From Tenrec ecaudatus (lineage: Eukaryota; Chordata; Mammalia; Afrosoricida; Tenrecidae): a stretch of 64,000 bases of DNA. Where the stretch lies: positions 115,828,437 through 115,892,436 of the forward strand of contig NC_134538.1 of assembly GCF_050624435.1 (NCBI RefSeq), written 5' to 3'. How positions within the stretch are numbered: position 1 is the stretch's first letter; every line of letters starts with the position of its first letter. Shown here one piece after another: positions 35,688-46,830 of this stretch. The notes below the pieces were generated by a model. The model was not told the origin of the DNA, ran no database searches, and was given only the letters and a program-made list of their open reading frames with translations. The position numbers and the translations under genes are program-made.

Positions 35688-36713
35688 ACTAGAAAGATGT
35701 CTACCGTTGTTTTGTTGACTATGCAATGGTATGTAATCTGTGGAGTACAGCAAATCAGGATCTCCTTGGGAAGAATGTAAATCCCCAACATTTCATTGTG
35801 CTTATGTGGGACTTGTACAAGGACCAAGAGGCAGTTGACATGCTACTTGGCTTAAAATCAGGAAAGGTGTGCATCAGGGTTGTATCATTTCATCATTTTT
35901 ATTCAATCTGTATGCTGAGCACATAATCTGAGAAGGTGGACCAAATGAAGCAGAAGTCAGCATCAGGATTGAAAGAAGACTCATTAACAACTTGTGATAT
36001 GCAGATGACACAACCTTGCCTGCTATAAGTGAGGGGTACTTGAAGTACTTGCTGGTGAAGATGGATTACAAGTCACTGTAAAGAAAATTAAGGTTCTCAC
36101 AACTGTACCAAAAGATAAATCATGGTAAATGGAGAACATATGGAAGTTGTTAAGATTTCTTTTTTCTTGGATCCATAGTTAATGCTCATAAAATTACAGT
36201 CAAAAAATCAAAAGACTTACTGCTTTAGACAAATCTGCTGCAGAAGACTTTGTTAAAGAGTTAACAAGCAAAGATCTCACTTGAACCAAGCCATGGTGTG
36301 ACCCACCCATGGTATTTTCAACTGCCTCATATGCATATGGATATTGAACAGTGAATAAAGATGAAGGTGGAAGAATTGATGCGTTTGAATTATGGTGCAG
36401 AAGAAAAGTACTTCATCTACCAGAACATAAATACATGAACTACCAGAGCAAAAACTGTCTTACTAGGAAGAAGTATAGCTAGACTACTCCTTAAAAGTGA
36501 AGGTGGAGACACTTTGTCTCAGGAACTTTGTGTATGTGATCAGGAGAGAGCAGTCCCCAGAAAGAACATCTTCCTCAAGCTGATGATTGACACGGCTGCT
36601 GCTTCAGTGGGCACAGCTACAGCACCAACTGTGAGGATGACACTGGCCTGGGCAGGGTTTTTCTGTTGTACATAGGGTTGCTATGAGTTCAAACTGACCG
36701 GATGGGACCTAGC

Positions 36714-36756
<43 letters not shown>
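36714..36756 (+). repeat. (AAC)n tail of RTE
   Basis: About 14 AAC units directly follow the RTE tail text GGACCTAGC. RTE1-type LINEs and their SINEs end in such a tail, so this is the terminus of the element and not an independent microsatellite. Confidence 0.85.
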
Positions 36757-36779
36757 CACACACTCATATATACTTATAT

Positions 36780-38685
36780 ATTCAAATTTTATGCTCAAAG
36801 TAGAATTTTGGAAAAAATGATAGTATAAAGAAAAATAACTGTAGAACATGGTGACGATGGCAGCAACACCGACAAGCTAACAAACAAAAAAGTCACTGAC
36901 ATACAAAATTTAAAAGAAGAGAATAAAAGAAAAAAAAACAACGAAAAGACAGAAAAAAGGGGAAAAAAGCCCTTTAGATTCAATGATTTCTTGTGCCATT
37001 TTGGTGCTGTCAAAGCCATCCCCAATTTCATGCACATATTACTATATCTGCAGGTCCACCTAAATAAGATAGGCTGGACAAACAATATGAGAAGAAAATA
37101 ACAGAACCAACGGTTCTGGAGGGATATGAGAGTGTGGGAGGTAGGGGAAGGGAGGAGGTATTAGCCAACTCAGGGACAAGGGAACAACAAGTGGTTCAAA
37201 ACCAGTGCCAAGGAGGAGATGGGAGGACTGGTAGGGAGTGACCAAGGGCTAGGGAACTGAGAGGAATTACTGAAACCAGAGTGAAGGCTGAATATGGTAG
37301 TGCATGGTAGTGGGACAGGAGGAAAGCGTAAGGAAATAGAGGAAAGGAGTAGGAGGCAGAGCATACATAGAAGCCTAAATACAGACATGTACATATGTAA
37401 ATATATTTATGATGATGGGGGAAATAGACCAATGTACATATATGTATAGGTTTATTAGTAGGGTAGCAGGTGGACATTGGGCCTCCTTGTGCACATTCTG
37501 TTAATACAAGAGGACCTGGCTCAGCTAAACAGTCATTTCATGATATCCTCCTTCCCAACATGATTGCTGAAGACAGACGTGTGCATAAGCAAATGTGGTG
37601 AAGTAAGTTGATGGTGCCCGGCTATCAAAAGATATAGTGTCTTGGGTCTTAAAGGCTTGAAGGCAAACAAGCAGCCATCTAGCTCAGAAGCAACAAAGCC
37701 CACAGAGAAGAAGCACACAAGCCTGTGTGAACACGAAGTGTTGAAGGGATCAGGTAGCAGACACCAAAGAACAAAAACCATCATTGTGTGATCACCTTCC
37801 CCACATAAACGCTGAAGATGAATGTGTGCATAATTAAATGTGGTGAAGAAGGCTGATGGTGCCCAGCTATTGAGAGATATAGCGTCTGGGGTCTTAAAGG
37901 CTTGAAAGTAAACAAGAGGCCATCAAGCCCAGAAGCAACAAAACCCACACAGAAGCAGCACACCAACATGTGTGATAATAAGGGGCCGAGGGGACAGGTT
38001 TCAAGCACCAAAGGCAGGGGGGTGGGGAATCATATCATCATGAATGAGGGGAGCGTGTGATAGGGACCCAATGCCCATCTGTAGACAACTGGACATCCCT
38101 TGCAGAGCGGTAGTGGGAGATGAGTCACTCAGGGTTCAGTTTAGCAATAATTAAACTCACAAACTTCCTCTAGTTCTTAAACACCCCCCCCCCCAATTAT
38201 CATGATTCCAATTCTACCTTGTAAACCTGGTTAGACCAGAGGATGCATATCAGTACAGATGGAAACTGGAAACACAGGGAATCTAGGACAGATGAACCTT
38301 TCAGGACCAGTGGTGAGAGTGGCAATACTGGGAGGGAAAGGGGGCTAGAAAGGTGGAACCCATCACAAGGATCTACATATAACTTCTTCTCTGGGGGATG
38401 GGCAACAGAAAGGTGGGTGAAGGGAGAAGCCGGGCAGTGTAAGATAAGATAAAATAATAATTTCTAAATTATTAAGGGTTCATGAGGGAAGGGGAGGGGG
38501 GAAGGGAAGGGGAGGGAGAAAAGGAAAATGAGGAGCTGATTCCAGGAACCCAAGTGGAAAGCGAATTTTGAGATTGATAAGGGCAACAAATGTATAAGTG
38601 TGCTTTACACAATTGATGTATGTATGGATTGTGATAATAGTTGTATGACCCCCAATAAAATGATTTAAAAACATAAAATGAAAAA
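36780..38685 (+). mobile_element. L1 3' UTR copy, longest in the window
   Basis: The copy ends CCCCCAATAAAATGATTTAA near 38670. Going upstream it contains the G-rich block (38482-38530), the GGATCTACATATAAC region and two tandem units of about 240 bp (about 37549-37789 and 37790-38030), each with a TGCTGAAGA-type start, AAATGTGGTGAAG and GTCTTAAAGGCTTGAA. Further upstream, to 36780, are G-rich and A-rich stretches that I take as the proximal 3' UTR, with less certainty. No ORF2 can be read. Confidence 0.75.
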
Positions 38686-39068
38686 TAATAACTAAATAAT
38701 AACTTTAAAAAAACCATTTTTAAATCTTATTGATAATAAAATTCTGATCTATCTCTCACACACACCATATACACATATAAACTTAAAATTTCATTAAAAA
38801 TTCCATTATATTTTAATTCCATTTTAAAACAAGTTTTGGATGTCTTTAAATAGGTCTGGGGCCTAGTAAGAAGACGTCCAAAAAATCAAAGGCTTATGGA
38901 ACTGTATTAATATTTTTGAATGATTGTTTTAATACTCCAAGGTACAGTTAACTTTTGTAGCAGAAGAATGGGGGAAGCTAACCTAATACAAATTAAAATA
39001 GTCATTATAGTCACTGCTGCATTTAATTTACATTTGATTTTAATTAATAAGCACTATTCATTCTATCT
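38686..39068. other. unassigned AT-rich sequence
   Basis: Nothing that I can name lies between the L1 tail and the next AfroSINE. Confidence 0.4.
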
Positions 39069-39255
39069 AGGAACCCTTGCAGCACAGTGGGCTATGCATT
39101 GGATAGCCCGCTGTTTGAAATCAGCAGCCATTTGTAGGGAGAAAGATGCCACTTTCTACTCCCATAAAGAGTTACCGTATCAGAAAACCAGAGGCAGTTC
39201 TCGTCTGTTCTGTATGGTCGCTATGAGTTGGAATTGACTTGATGTCTGTGAGATT
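39069..39255 (+). mobile_element. AfroSINE
   Basis: GGAACCCTTGCAGCACAGTG head and GGTCGCTATGAGTTGGAATT tail. Full length. Confidence 0.85.
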
Positions 39256-39689
39256 CATTCTAGTTATATAATGATGAAGGCATTTTGGTACTCAGCTAAT
39301 ATTTAAAAAAAAGGGCTAGATTCTATACTTTGGCAGAATTCAGCTATATTTTTTCAAAAGCCCATACACCCATAAATACTAAGTGCTTTCATGTTGTTAG
39401 TTGTGAAAAATAAGAGAGAACAAAATAAAACAAAACCCACACATCTTCTGTTAAATTCAGAATATCCAGCTGAGTTGATTTCATTCTAATTTACCACAAT
39501 ATTTAAATACCTATGAAATATCTCAATTGAAATAGATTTAAGTCTCTCTCTGGCTCTGTATCTCTCTTTCACACCAACACACACTTTAAAAAGCAATTGA
39601 GAAGATTTGAGGTTTTCTGACACACATCTTCCTTTTGATCACGTTTGCAGAGAGTAGCATGTTTTCCTTTTGAATCAGTGACTTCCAAC
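39256..39689. other. unassigned AT-rich sequence
   Basis: I see nothing that I can name. Confidence 0.4.
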
Positions 39690-40335
39690 TGTAAATCCAG
39701 TTGGGGTTGCTGACAACAAACCCCTATTTGCCTATGAGATACCGCCTTTCTGTCAGTTTGGTGTGCTGTGGCGGCGTGCGTGGTGCTGTGATGCTGGAAG
39801 CTGAGCCTCCAGTAATTCAAACACGCAGAGTCGCTCGTGAAGAGCAGGTTGTGTGGCGCTTCCAAACAAACGAGAGACTACTAGCAAGCGGGGGGCACAT
39901 CTGAGGGGCTAGCCTGTGAACCCTTATAACCAATAGCAGAACACTGATACAGTGTCAGAGTATGAGCCCCTCAAGCTGGAAGGCACTCAAAATATGAGGA
40001 GGGGAGAGTTATGGCCTCAAAGCAAAGTCGACCTCCAACAACATGGATGAAACGAAGTTTGGGGGACTTATTGCCTAATGGAAGATGACTCAACATGAGA
40101 ACAATCAGCTGCAAACGTCCAGTAATTATCGGTCCTTCGGATATATGAAGTAGAACTAAAAGGTTCAGTGTAAAACAGCGAGACATTCAACTGGAAGGAC
40201 TGACACAGTGGCTGCAACAATGTACTGCAGCGCCGCCCTTGCGGGATTGTGCTGGAGCCGGCGGTGGTTCATTCTGTTGGCCAGAGTTGCTAGGAGCCGG
40301 ATGGGCTCCATGACATTTACCAGCAATGAAGTGGA
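39690..40335 (+). mobile_element. internally deleted RTE: 5' UTR joined to 3' tail
   Basis: The first about 490 bp match the RTE 5' UTR and the first bases of the ORF: GATGAGCCC-type text (TATGAGCCCCTCAAGCTGGA), AAAGCAAAGTCGACCTCCAA, then GCTGCAAACGTCCAGTAATT. At about 40185 the sequence jumps straight to the 3' tail: ACTGACACAGTGGCTGCAAC and on to GTTGCTAGGAGCCGGATGGG. Both ends are kept while all of the endonuclease and RT are lost. Confidence 0.65.
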
Positions 40336-40394
40336 AAAGCATACTACAATGGGGCTTGACTGACCAATGCAGACATTTATTTTTTATTTGGATT

Positions 40395-40592
40395 TATTGT
40401 AAATCCACTGCTATTTAGGCAGCTCCAACTCACAGTGACCCTAGAGGACAGATTATATGGTTTCTGAGGCTATAAATGTTTGTAGTAGCAAACAGCCTCA
40501 TCTTCTTCTGCAGGAGCAGCTGGGGGGCTTCAACCTCTCGCTTTGTAGTTCAGAAGTTCAATTCCTAAACAACTGTGCCACCGGGGCCCCTA
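40395..40592 (-). mobile_element. AfroSINE
   Basis: AACTCACAGTGACCCTAGAG, GCAGCTGGGGGGCTTCAACC and CTGTGCCACCGGGGCCCC are the reversed tail, middle and head. Confidence 0.8.
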
Positions 40593-41357
40593 TGATGTAT
40601 TGCAGTTTTAATATGATTTTGTTTCACATGTGTATTAGGATCTATTATAATTCCTTTGTAATATACATGTGACACAAAAGCTTATGTAGCATATGTTGGC
40701 CTGTGGGAGATGGGTGGGGTCAACTTGTATATTTAACACGGTCCGTTGAAAAATCATAAAAGCACACACCTATTACAGGATGTGTCATTCATGCACTGTC
40801 CAGTTCATGTTCAAGAGCTAAGTTACCACATTATTCGCCTTAGAGTCACATAACAAGTCAGGAAATAGGTACCATCTCAGGAGATGGCATATATAAGAAA
40901 GCCTGAGTTTTGTCATTTTGTTTACTGGTGAGGTAAGTAATGAGCAACATTATGTAAGATGTGAGTAGAACATATGAGTTGCATCATCTCTGTTACATTT
41001 GTGCCAAATATTGTGCAGGCACATATTTTAAAGTTTGAAAGCATATCAGAACCAAAGATGATCGAGTTTAACTCAGTGTCCTCTTACAAAGTTATGCCAT
41101 CTTCCTGCACTAATTTCCTGCATGGAAATGGTTCTGTAATTTTTAGTTTAAGGATCTATTATTCACAAAGATGGCCATTTGGGGATCTTTCTCTTTATCC
41201 ACACCTCCTGCTAGCTTTCATTTTTACTCCAAGTGGGATTGTTCTCGATTTCTGCTTTTAGAGGTGAAGCTGGTATTGTGATAAGCCTCCCCTACTTTTT
41301 GTCACAGCTTGTTTTCAGGAAGACATTTGAAAATTATATTCCTCTTATTCTTACACA
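40593..41357. other. unassigned AT-rich sequence
   Basis: A 95-codon plus frame at 40974-41261 has no recognisable domain. No repeat is recognised. Confidence 0.35.
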
Positions 41358-42555
41358 CTGAGCCACTTTACCAAAAAAACCAGATAGTGTCTGATCAAGA
41401 ACCAGTGGAACTAAAAGGAAGACGACCAAACTACATTGAAAGCATTAGCCATAAGCAAAGTACTTGTGGAACACCAATGGAAATGTCTCAACAAATGGAT
41501 GAGACACTCATATGTCTATGCCAGGAAATTTGGAAGACAGCTATTTGGCCAATTCACTGGAAGAGATACAGATTTTTACTCATTCCAAAGAAAGATTACT
41601 CAACAGAATGCTCAATTTATATAACAATAGCATTCATAATCACATTCAGGTAAAATTTTCCTGAAGAGCATCTAAAAATGATTGCAGGAGTACATTGATA
41701 GGGAACTTCCAGAGAGAGGTTCAGGCTGGATTCAGAAGAGGATATGGAACAAGGAATATCATTGCTGACGTCAGATGGGTCTTGGCTGAAAGTAGGGAAT
41801 ACCAGAAGTATGTTCACTTGTGTTTCATTGCGCATGTGGATCATAACAAACTATAGATAGTCTTGGGAAGAATTTCAGAACACTTCACTGTGCTCCTGTG
41901 GAACTGGTGCATGAATCAAGAGGAAGTTGTGGGAAGAGAACAAGGGGAATACTATATGGTTTGAAATCAGGAAATAAGTGTGACAGGGTTGTATCCTCTC
42001 ACCATAGTTATTCAATCTGTATGCTGAGCCAATACTCAAAGAAGCAGGATTAAAAGAAGAAGGTGGCCTGAGGGCTGGAGGAGGCTTACTAATGACACAT
42101 GACACAGCCGTGCTTGCTGAAAGCGATGAGTTGAAGCTCTAGCTGATGCAAGGAAAGGCAGCGTCTTCACTATGGAAACCATGGGTAGCATCATGATAAA
42201 TAGAGAACATATTGAAGTCATCAGGCTTTCTTCTTGTTTGTGAAAACATGCATCAGTGCCCATAGAAGTGGCAATCAAGATATCAAAGGACACATCGCAG
42301 TGGGGAATTTGCCGCACAATTCCTCCTTAAAGTATTGAATACCAAGGATGTTTCTTAGAGAACTAAGGTGTGTCTGACCCAAGCCAGGGTATTTTCAGTC
42401 ACCTCCTATGCATGTGAAAGGTGTATAAGGAAGACTGAGGGAAAATTGATACATTAGAAATATGGCGTTGATAAGAATATTGAAAGTACTATGTACTGTC
42501 AAAAGAACAAACCTGTCTGTCTTGATAGAAATAGGACCAGAATGCGCCTTAAAAG

Positions 42556-43432
42556 TAAGGAGAGATCCCGACACAATCACTGAAGACAAAGTAGCGCGTA
42601 AGCAAATGTGGTGAAGAAAGCTGATGGTGCCCAGCTATCAAAAGATAAAGCATCTGGGATCTTAAAGGCCTCAAGATAAACAAGCAGCCATCTAACTCAG
42701 AAGCTACAAAGTCCACATAGAAGAACACACCAGCCTGTGTGATCACAAGGTGTTGAAGGGATCAGGTATCAGGCATCAAAGAACAAAAAATCAAATCATT
42801 GAGAATGAGGGGTAGTACGGAGTGGAAACCCAAAGCCCATCTGTAGGCAACTGGACAACCCCTTACCAAATGGTTGCAGGGAGGAGACAATCCAGTCAGG
42901 GTGCACGGTAGCAATGATGAAACATACAACTTTCCTCTAGTTCTTAACTGCTCTTCCCCCAACTATCATGATCCCAATTCTACCTTACAAATCTGGCGAG
43001 ACCAGAGGATGTATGCTGGTAAAGATAAGAACTGGAAACACAAGGAATCCAGGACAGATGAACCCTTCAGGACCAGTGGCAATACAGGGAGGATAAAGGG
43101 AAGGTGGGGTCGAAAGGGGGAACCGATTACAAGGATCTACATATAACCTCCTCCCTGGGGTATGGGCAACATAAAAAATGTATGAAGGGAGATGTTGGAC
43201 ACTGTAAGACATGACAAAATAATAATAATTTATAAATTATCAGGTGTTCATTGGGGGGGGGTGGAGGGGAGGGAGAGAAAAAATGAGGAGCTGATACCAG
43301 GGGCTCAATAGAAAGAAAATGCTTTGAGAATGATGATGGCAAAAAATGTACAAAAGTGCTTGACACAATGGATGTATGTATGGATTGTGATGAGTTGTAT
43401 GAGCCCCCAATAAAATGATTAAAATTAAAGAA
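42556..43432 (+). mobile_element. L1 3' UTR copy nested in RTE
   Basis: It runs from ACAATCACTGAAGACAAAGT to CCCCCAATAAAATGATTAAA. RTE sequence flanks it on both sides. The flanks AAAGTAAGGAGAGA and AAAAGGAAGGAAAGAGA may be a decayed target duplication. 5'-truncated, about 880 bp. Confidence 0.8.
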
Positions 43433-43584
43433 AAAGGAAGGAAAGAGACTGGGTCCTCGAAAAAGACACCAGGCTTCATAAAATGGAGGGGCAGCAAACG
43501 AGAGAAAGGCCCTTGATGAGACAGGGTATCACAGAGGCTGCAGCAATGGGCTCAACATAGAACACTCGTGAGGCTGGCGCAAGG

Positions 43585-43799
43585 CTGGCCAGTGTTGCAT
43601 CCTCCTGTAAGTGGGGCTGGCCGGCCAGTGTTGCATCCTCCTGTAAGTGGGGCAGGCCGGCCAGTGTTGCATCCTCCTGTAAGTGGGGCTGGCCGGCCAG
43701 TGTTGCATCCTCCTGTAAGTGGGGCTGGCCGGCCAGTGTTGCATCCTCCTGTAAGTGGGGCCGGCCGGCCAGTGTTGCATCCTCCTGTAAGTGGGGCAG
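43585..43799 (+). repeat. 36-bp minisatellite, six units, derived from the RTE tail
   Basis: The core AGTGTTGCATCCTCCTGTAA recurs at 43591, 43627, 43663, 43699, 43735 and 43771, an exact 36-bp spacing. Units differ almost only at one base in GGCNGGCCGGCC. The unit corresponds to the RTE tail segment normally read as GGGCAGTGTTTCGTTCTGTT, and RTE text continues on both sides. Because 36 is a multiple of three and the unit lacks stops, long frames appear on both strands (43529-43858 minus, 43568-43939 plus) with a 12-residue period; they are not genes. Confidence 0.9.
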
Positions 43800-43840
43800 C
43801 TATGTGTCGGACCCAACTCTACCACATCAAACCAAAACAA

Positions 43841-44440
43841 AACTCTTACAACTGGCAAATGGAATCAGATGCCTCTCGATGGAGAAGAATTTGTATCAAA
43901 GAAAGTATATCACTACTGGTCATATTTCATGAATCTTAAATATTACTGGAATTATCTTTGAGGAGCAGCACCATCTTTAGTAATGCTTGAGCACGGAACT
44001 GAATTCCTATTTTCTCTTCATGTAGACATAGGGCACATACTTGTACCATTTCCTATTTGCTAATAGGAAGCAGATGGACTAATTTTCCATCTGCTAAAAA
44101 TTGTGGAATCCAACTGTTACAAAGGTGATTATAATTTATCTATGAGAATGTAGGATGTTTTCTTATCACTGTGAGTGTAATTCCCCTTTTCAAGTTATTG
44201 TTTTAAGTCCCCAAAGTAGAGATAAATATAATGGAATAAAACTAATATTTAAGATTAAGATAAATTTCAAAAGATATACAGAAAAACTTAAAAATATATA
44301 TTTATGAAAAAAATGTTTGTTTATTTTTGTCAGAGGCATGGCTGGTTTAAATATACAAGGAATTATGAAGGGAGCAAATGATCAGGCTCATAGGATCAGG
44401 GAAGTGATTTAAATCACCTATGAAAATAGAGCCATGAACT
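43841..44440. other. unassigned AT-rich sequence
   Basis: I see nothing that I can name. Confidence 0.4.
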
Positions 44441-44790
44441 GATCACAAGGATCTACATATAACCCCCCCCATGAGGGACGAACAACAGAAAAATGGGTGA
44501 AGGGAGATGTCGGACAGTGCGAAACATGACAAATTAATGATAATTTATCAATTATCAAGGGTTCATGAGAGAAGGGGCGGGGAGGGAGGTGAAAATGAGA
44601 AGCTGATACCAAGGGCTCAAGTAGAAAGAAAATATTTTGAAAATGTTGATGGCAACAAATGTACAAATGTGCTTGACACATGGATGGATGGATGGATGGA
44701 TGGATGGATGGATGGATGGATGGATGGATGGATGGATGGATTGTGATAAGAGTTGTATGAGCCCCCAATAAAATGACTTAAAAAAAAAGA
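44441..44790 (+). mobile_element. L1 3' UTR copy with target duplication
   Basis: It starts GATCACAAGGATCTACATAT and ends CCCCCAATAAAATGACTTAA plus an A tract. The flanks GAAAATAGAGCC (about 44421-44432) and GAAATAGAGCCC (about 44790-44801) form a target duplication of about 12 bp. It holds a (TGGA)15 expansion. Confidence 0.8.
44681..44741 (+). repeat. (TGGA)15 tetranucleotide repeat
   Basis: Fifteen perfect TGGA units occupy the place where other L1 copies read GGATGTATGTATGGATTGTG. The microsatellite therefore grew out of the short GGATG-rich motif of the L1 tail. Frames across it encode WMDG or HPSI repeats and are artefacts. Confidence 0.95.
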
Positions 44791-44794
44791 AATA

Positions 44795-45012
44795 GAGCCC
44801 TGGAGAAGGACAATCATGCTTGGTAAAGTCACCGGGCAGCAAAAGCGAGGAAGACCCTCAGCAAGATGGATTGACTGGTTCAGGGGCTGCAACCACAGGC
44901 TCAAGCCCAGGAGCAATTTGAGGATGGAGACAGATGGGGCAGTGTTTCGTTCTGTTGTGCATAACGTCACTTTGAGTTGGAAACCAACTTGATGGCACCT
45001 AACAATAACTTA
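44795..45012 (+). mobile_element. RTE 3' tail
   Basis: CTGGAGAAGGACAATCATGC, AGGAAGACCCTCAGCAAGAT, GGGGCAGTGTTTCGTTCTGT and CTTGATGGCACCTAACAATA give the last about 215 bp of RTE. It directly follows the L1 copy. Confidence 0.8.
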
Positions 45013-45689
45013 GAAAGATTTTTAATTCGTCTCTATGCGGGAAAGATTTTAAACCATGTCTGTATACTCACATTTTGAAGATAAAGATATTAGAATGTGT
45101 TTATTAAATGTAAATATGTTTATGAAATTCCCTATTAATCATGTGTTATTTAATCTTATTTTATGATGTAATATGTTACTAGCGAGAGTTTATGTTATCT
45201 ATTTAGAAGTATGCATGGCTGCCACCACCAACAAAACATGTGCATAAACATAAACTTAGTTTCCAAGTGGGAGGCCTTCAGAGACCAGCTTATTATGTTT
45301 TATCTGAACCAAACAATTTTTACAAAAAGTAAAAGTGGACTCAGGGAGAGGTGCTGACAGATACGTTTTTGGGTTTTGCCCCTTTCTTCCTCACTGGCTC
45401 TGTCAGAGCCGTTTCTTCCCTCTGAGTAGCGGGAAGGGAAATGAGAGCTGATTAGTCATCACATTCCTATTTTTATTTCTGTTGACCTGGTTTAGATATA
45501 AGAATAAATCCCCTTCTGACTTATTTTCATGGACCGCACTGTGGTGCTCTGGTTGGTTTTCAGTGAGCGCTGGTTGAGTGGCTAACGTGCTTGTTGACTG
45601 ATTGTATTGTTAGTGTGCTTGTTCACGTTCTTGTGAAAAGTTGTTTACCTTCTTACATCAAAGTTTAAATGAGTCTCTCAATTTTAATA
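45013..45689. other. unassigned AT-rich sequence
   Basis: Nothing that I can name lies between two RTE copies. Confidence 0.4.
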
Positions 45690-46370
45690 TACCTCTTTAT
45701 TGTGTTAAAGAATAAGGATTCCACTTTAAGGACTGGGGTGACCAGGGTCCAAGCCAGGGTGTTTGTATGACCCGATAAGCATTTGAAAACTGCACAAAGA
45801 TCACTGAACAGATGCATTTGACTTGTGGTGCCAGCAAAGAGTTCTGAAAGTGCCATGCTTGTCAGGAAAAATGAATAAGAAATAAAAAATTCCAAAATCA
45901 CAGGGTAAAACATCCTTTATGAGTTTCTTTATGGGAATAGAAAATTTTCTTCAACAGAGTGGCTGGTGGTTTCAAACTGCTGACCTTGTAATTAGAAGCC
46001 CCGATACATAACCCACTATGCCATTGGGGCTCTTTTGCTTGCCAGAACAACAAACAAATCTGTCTTGGAAGAGGTACAGCCAGACTGTTCCTTAGAAGCA
46101 AGAATGGCAAGAGATTTTTGTCTGAAGTACTTTGAACATATTATCCAAAGAGAGACTAGTCCCTGGAGAAAGACATCTTTCTTGGTAAATTGGTTGCTCT
46201 TTGAAAGAAAGGAAGACCTTTGAGGAGCTGTATGTTCTCAGTGGCCGTCTCCACGGGCTGAACGTAACAATGGCTGTAAGGACATCGCAGGCTGCACAGT
46301 GTTTCGCTCTATTGTACACAGAGCCTCTGTGACTCGAAACTAACTAGAAGGTGCCTAACAACCACCGGCT
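45690..46370 (+). mobile_element. RTE 3' part with nested AfroSINE
   Basis: AGGGTCCAAGCCAGGGTGTT and AGATGCATTTGACTTGTGGT are RTE C-terminal text. After the SINE it resumes ACAAACAAATCTGTCTTGGA and ends TGCACAGTGTTTCGCTCTAT then AGGTGCCTAACAACC. Confidence 0.75.
45869..46035 (-). mobile_element. AfroSINE nested in RTE with target duplication
   Basis: The reversed head ACTATGCCATTGGGGCTC and middle TGGTGGTTTCAAACTGCTGA identify it. The direct flanks TGCTTGTCAGGAA (45856-45868) and TGCTTGCCAGAAC (46036-46048) are an 11-13-bp target duplication. RTE text is continuous across it. Confidence 0.8.
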
Positions 46371-46664
46371 CCGGCAATAGCAATCTAAATCTTATTACAG
46401 AATAATGATTAGAATGTAATTTGATTTATATTTGCATATTAACCTTGAGTCTTTAACTTTGCTATTTGCCTTGGGTTTGGTGAATTTGATAACAATTTTA
46501 TAATCACTTATATTCTCTATGAATTACCTATCAAAATATTTAAATAAATAAGCTCTTACAGAATCATATCTTTTTTCTGTTGGGAGTTGGAATCAACTTG
46601 AAGCAGTAATAACCAAAAATTTTAAAAGACAACTTCTGTACAGTAGGTTGAATTTGTGATTATT
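46371..46664. other. AT-rich sequence with a SINE tail scrap
   Basis: GGGAGTTGGAATCAACTTGA near 46580-46600 looks like an isolated AfroSINE/RTE tail. The remainder is AT-rich. Confidence 0.4.
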
Positions 46665-46830
46665 CTTTTTAGTTGCCGTTGATTTAACTCCAACTCTTGG
46701 CTGCGTCATGTCTGCAGAGTGGAATTACTCTGCAGGGTTTAAGGCGGGAGCTTCTCTGAAGGGTCAGGCGTGTCTTCTATTGTACCTTGGACTAATTTCA
46801 AGCTACCAACCCTTTAACTAACTGACAAAT
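46665..46830 (-). mobile_element. AfroSINE, degraded
   Basis: TTAGTTGCCGTTGATTTAAC, CTGCAGGGTTTAAGGCGGGA and GCTACCAACCCTTTAACTAA are the reversed tail, body and head. Confidence 0.65.

Larger units (their letters stand above)
34430..36756 (+). mobile_element. RTE-clade LINE with nested LTR and hAT MITE
   Basis: Plus-strand RTE from the linker before RT (about 34430) to the 3' tail. The RT start is at 34540-34954 (ATTGCTGATGTCAGATGGAT). The copy is interrupted by an LTR (34955-35687) and resumes TAGAAAGATGTCTACCGTTG. The RT catalytic box YADDTTL is still readable at 35998-36018 (the codons for YADD are intact). The tail at 36590-36713 ends in an (AAC)n run. Stops and frameshifts are many. 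Order of events seen directly: RTE, then LTR, then hAT MITE. Confidence 0.85.
41358..43840 (+). mobile_element. RTE-clade LINE, RT to 3' tail, with nested L1 tail and minisatellite
   Basis: RTE text begins before RT (GATCAAGAACCAGTGGAACT) and runs through the RT (TTCAGAAGAGGATATGGAAC, ACAGGGTTGTATCCTCTCAC, a decayed YADD region near 42100) and the C-terminal region to 42555, where an L1 tail (42556-43432) interrupts it. It resumes ACTGGGTCCTCGAAAAAGAC and reaches the tail, within which a 36-bp unit is amplified (43585-43799). The end text TATGTGTCGGACCCAACTCT matches the RTE terminus. The frame is broken. Confidence 0.8.

Noticed and set aside
35412..35753. 113-codon minus frame
   Set aside because: It lies across the hAT MITE, the LTR and their junction with RTE; not a gene.
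43585..43799. CRISPR-like array
   Set aside because: The 36-bp units abut directly with no variable spacers, and the DNA is mammalian.
43529..43939. Long repetitive frames on both strands with a 12-residue period
   Set aside because: They come from a 36-bp stop-free minisatellite inside an RTE tail; frames open on both strands at once are expected.
44507..44970. Frames rich in WMDG or HPSI repeats
   Set aside because: They are translations of the (TGGA)15 microsatellite in an L1 tail.
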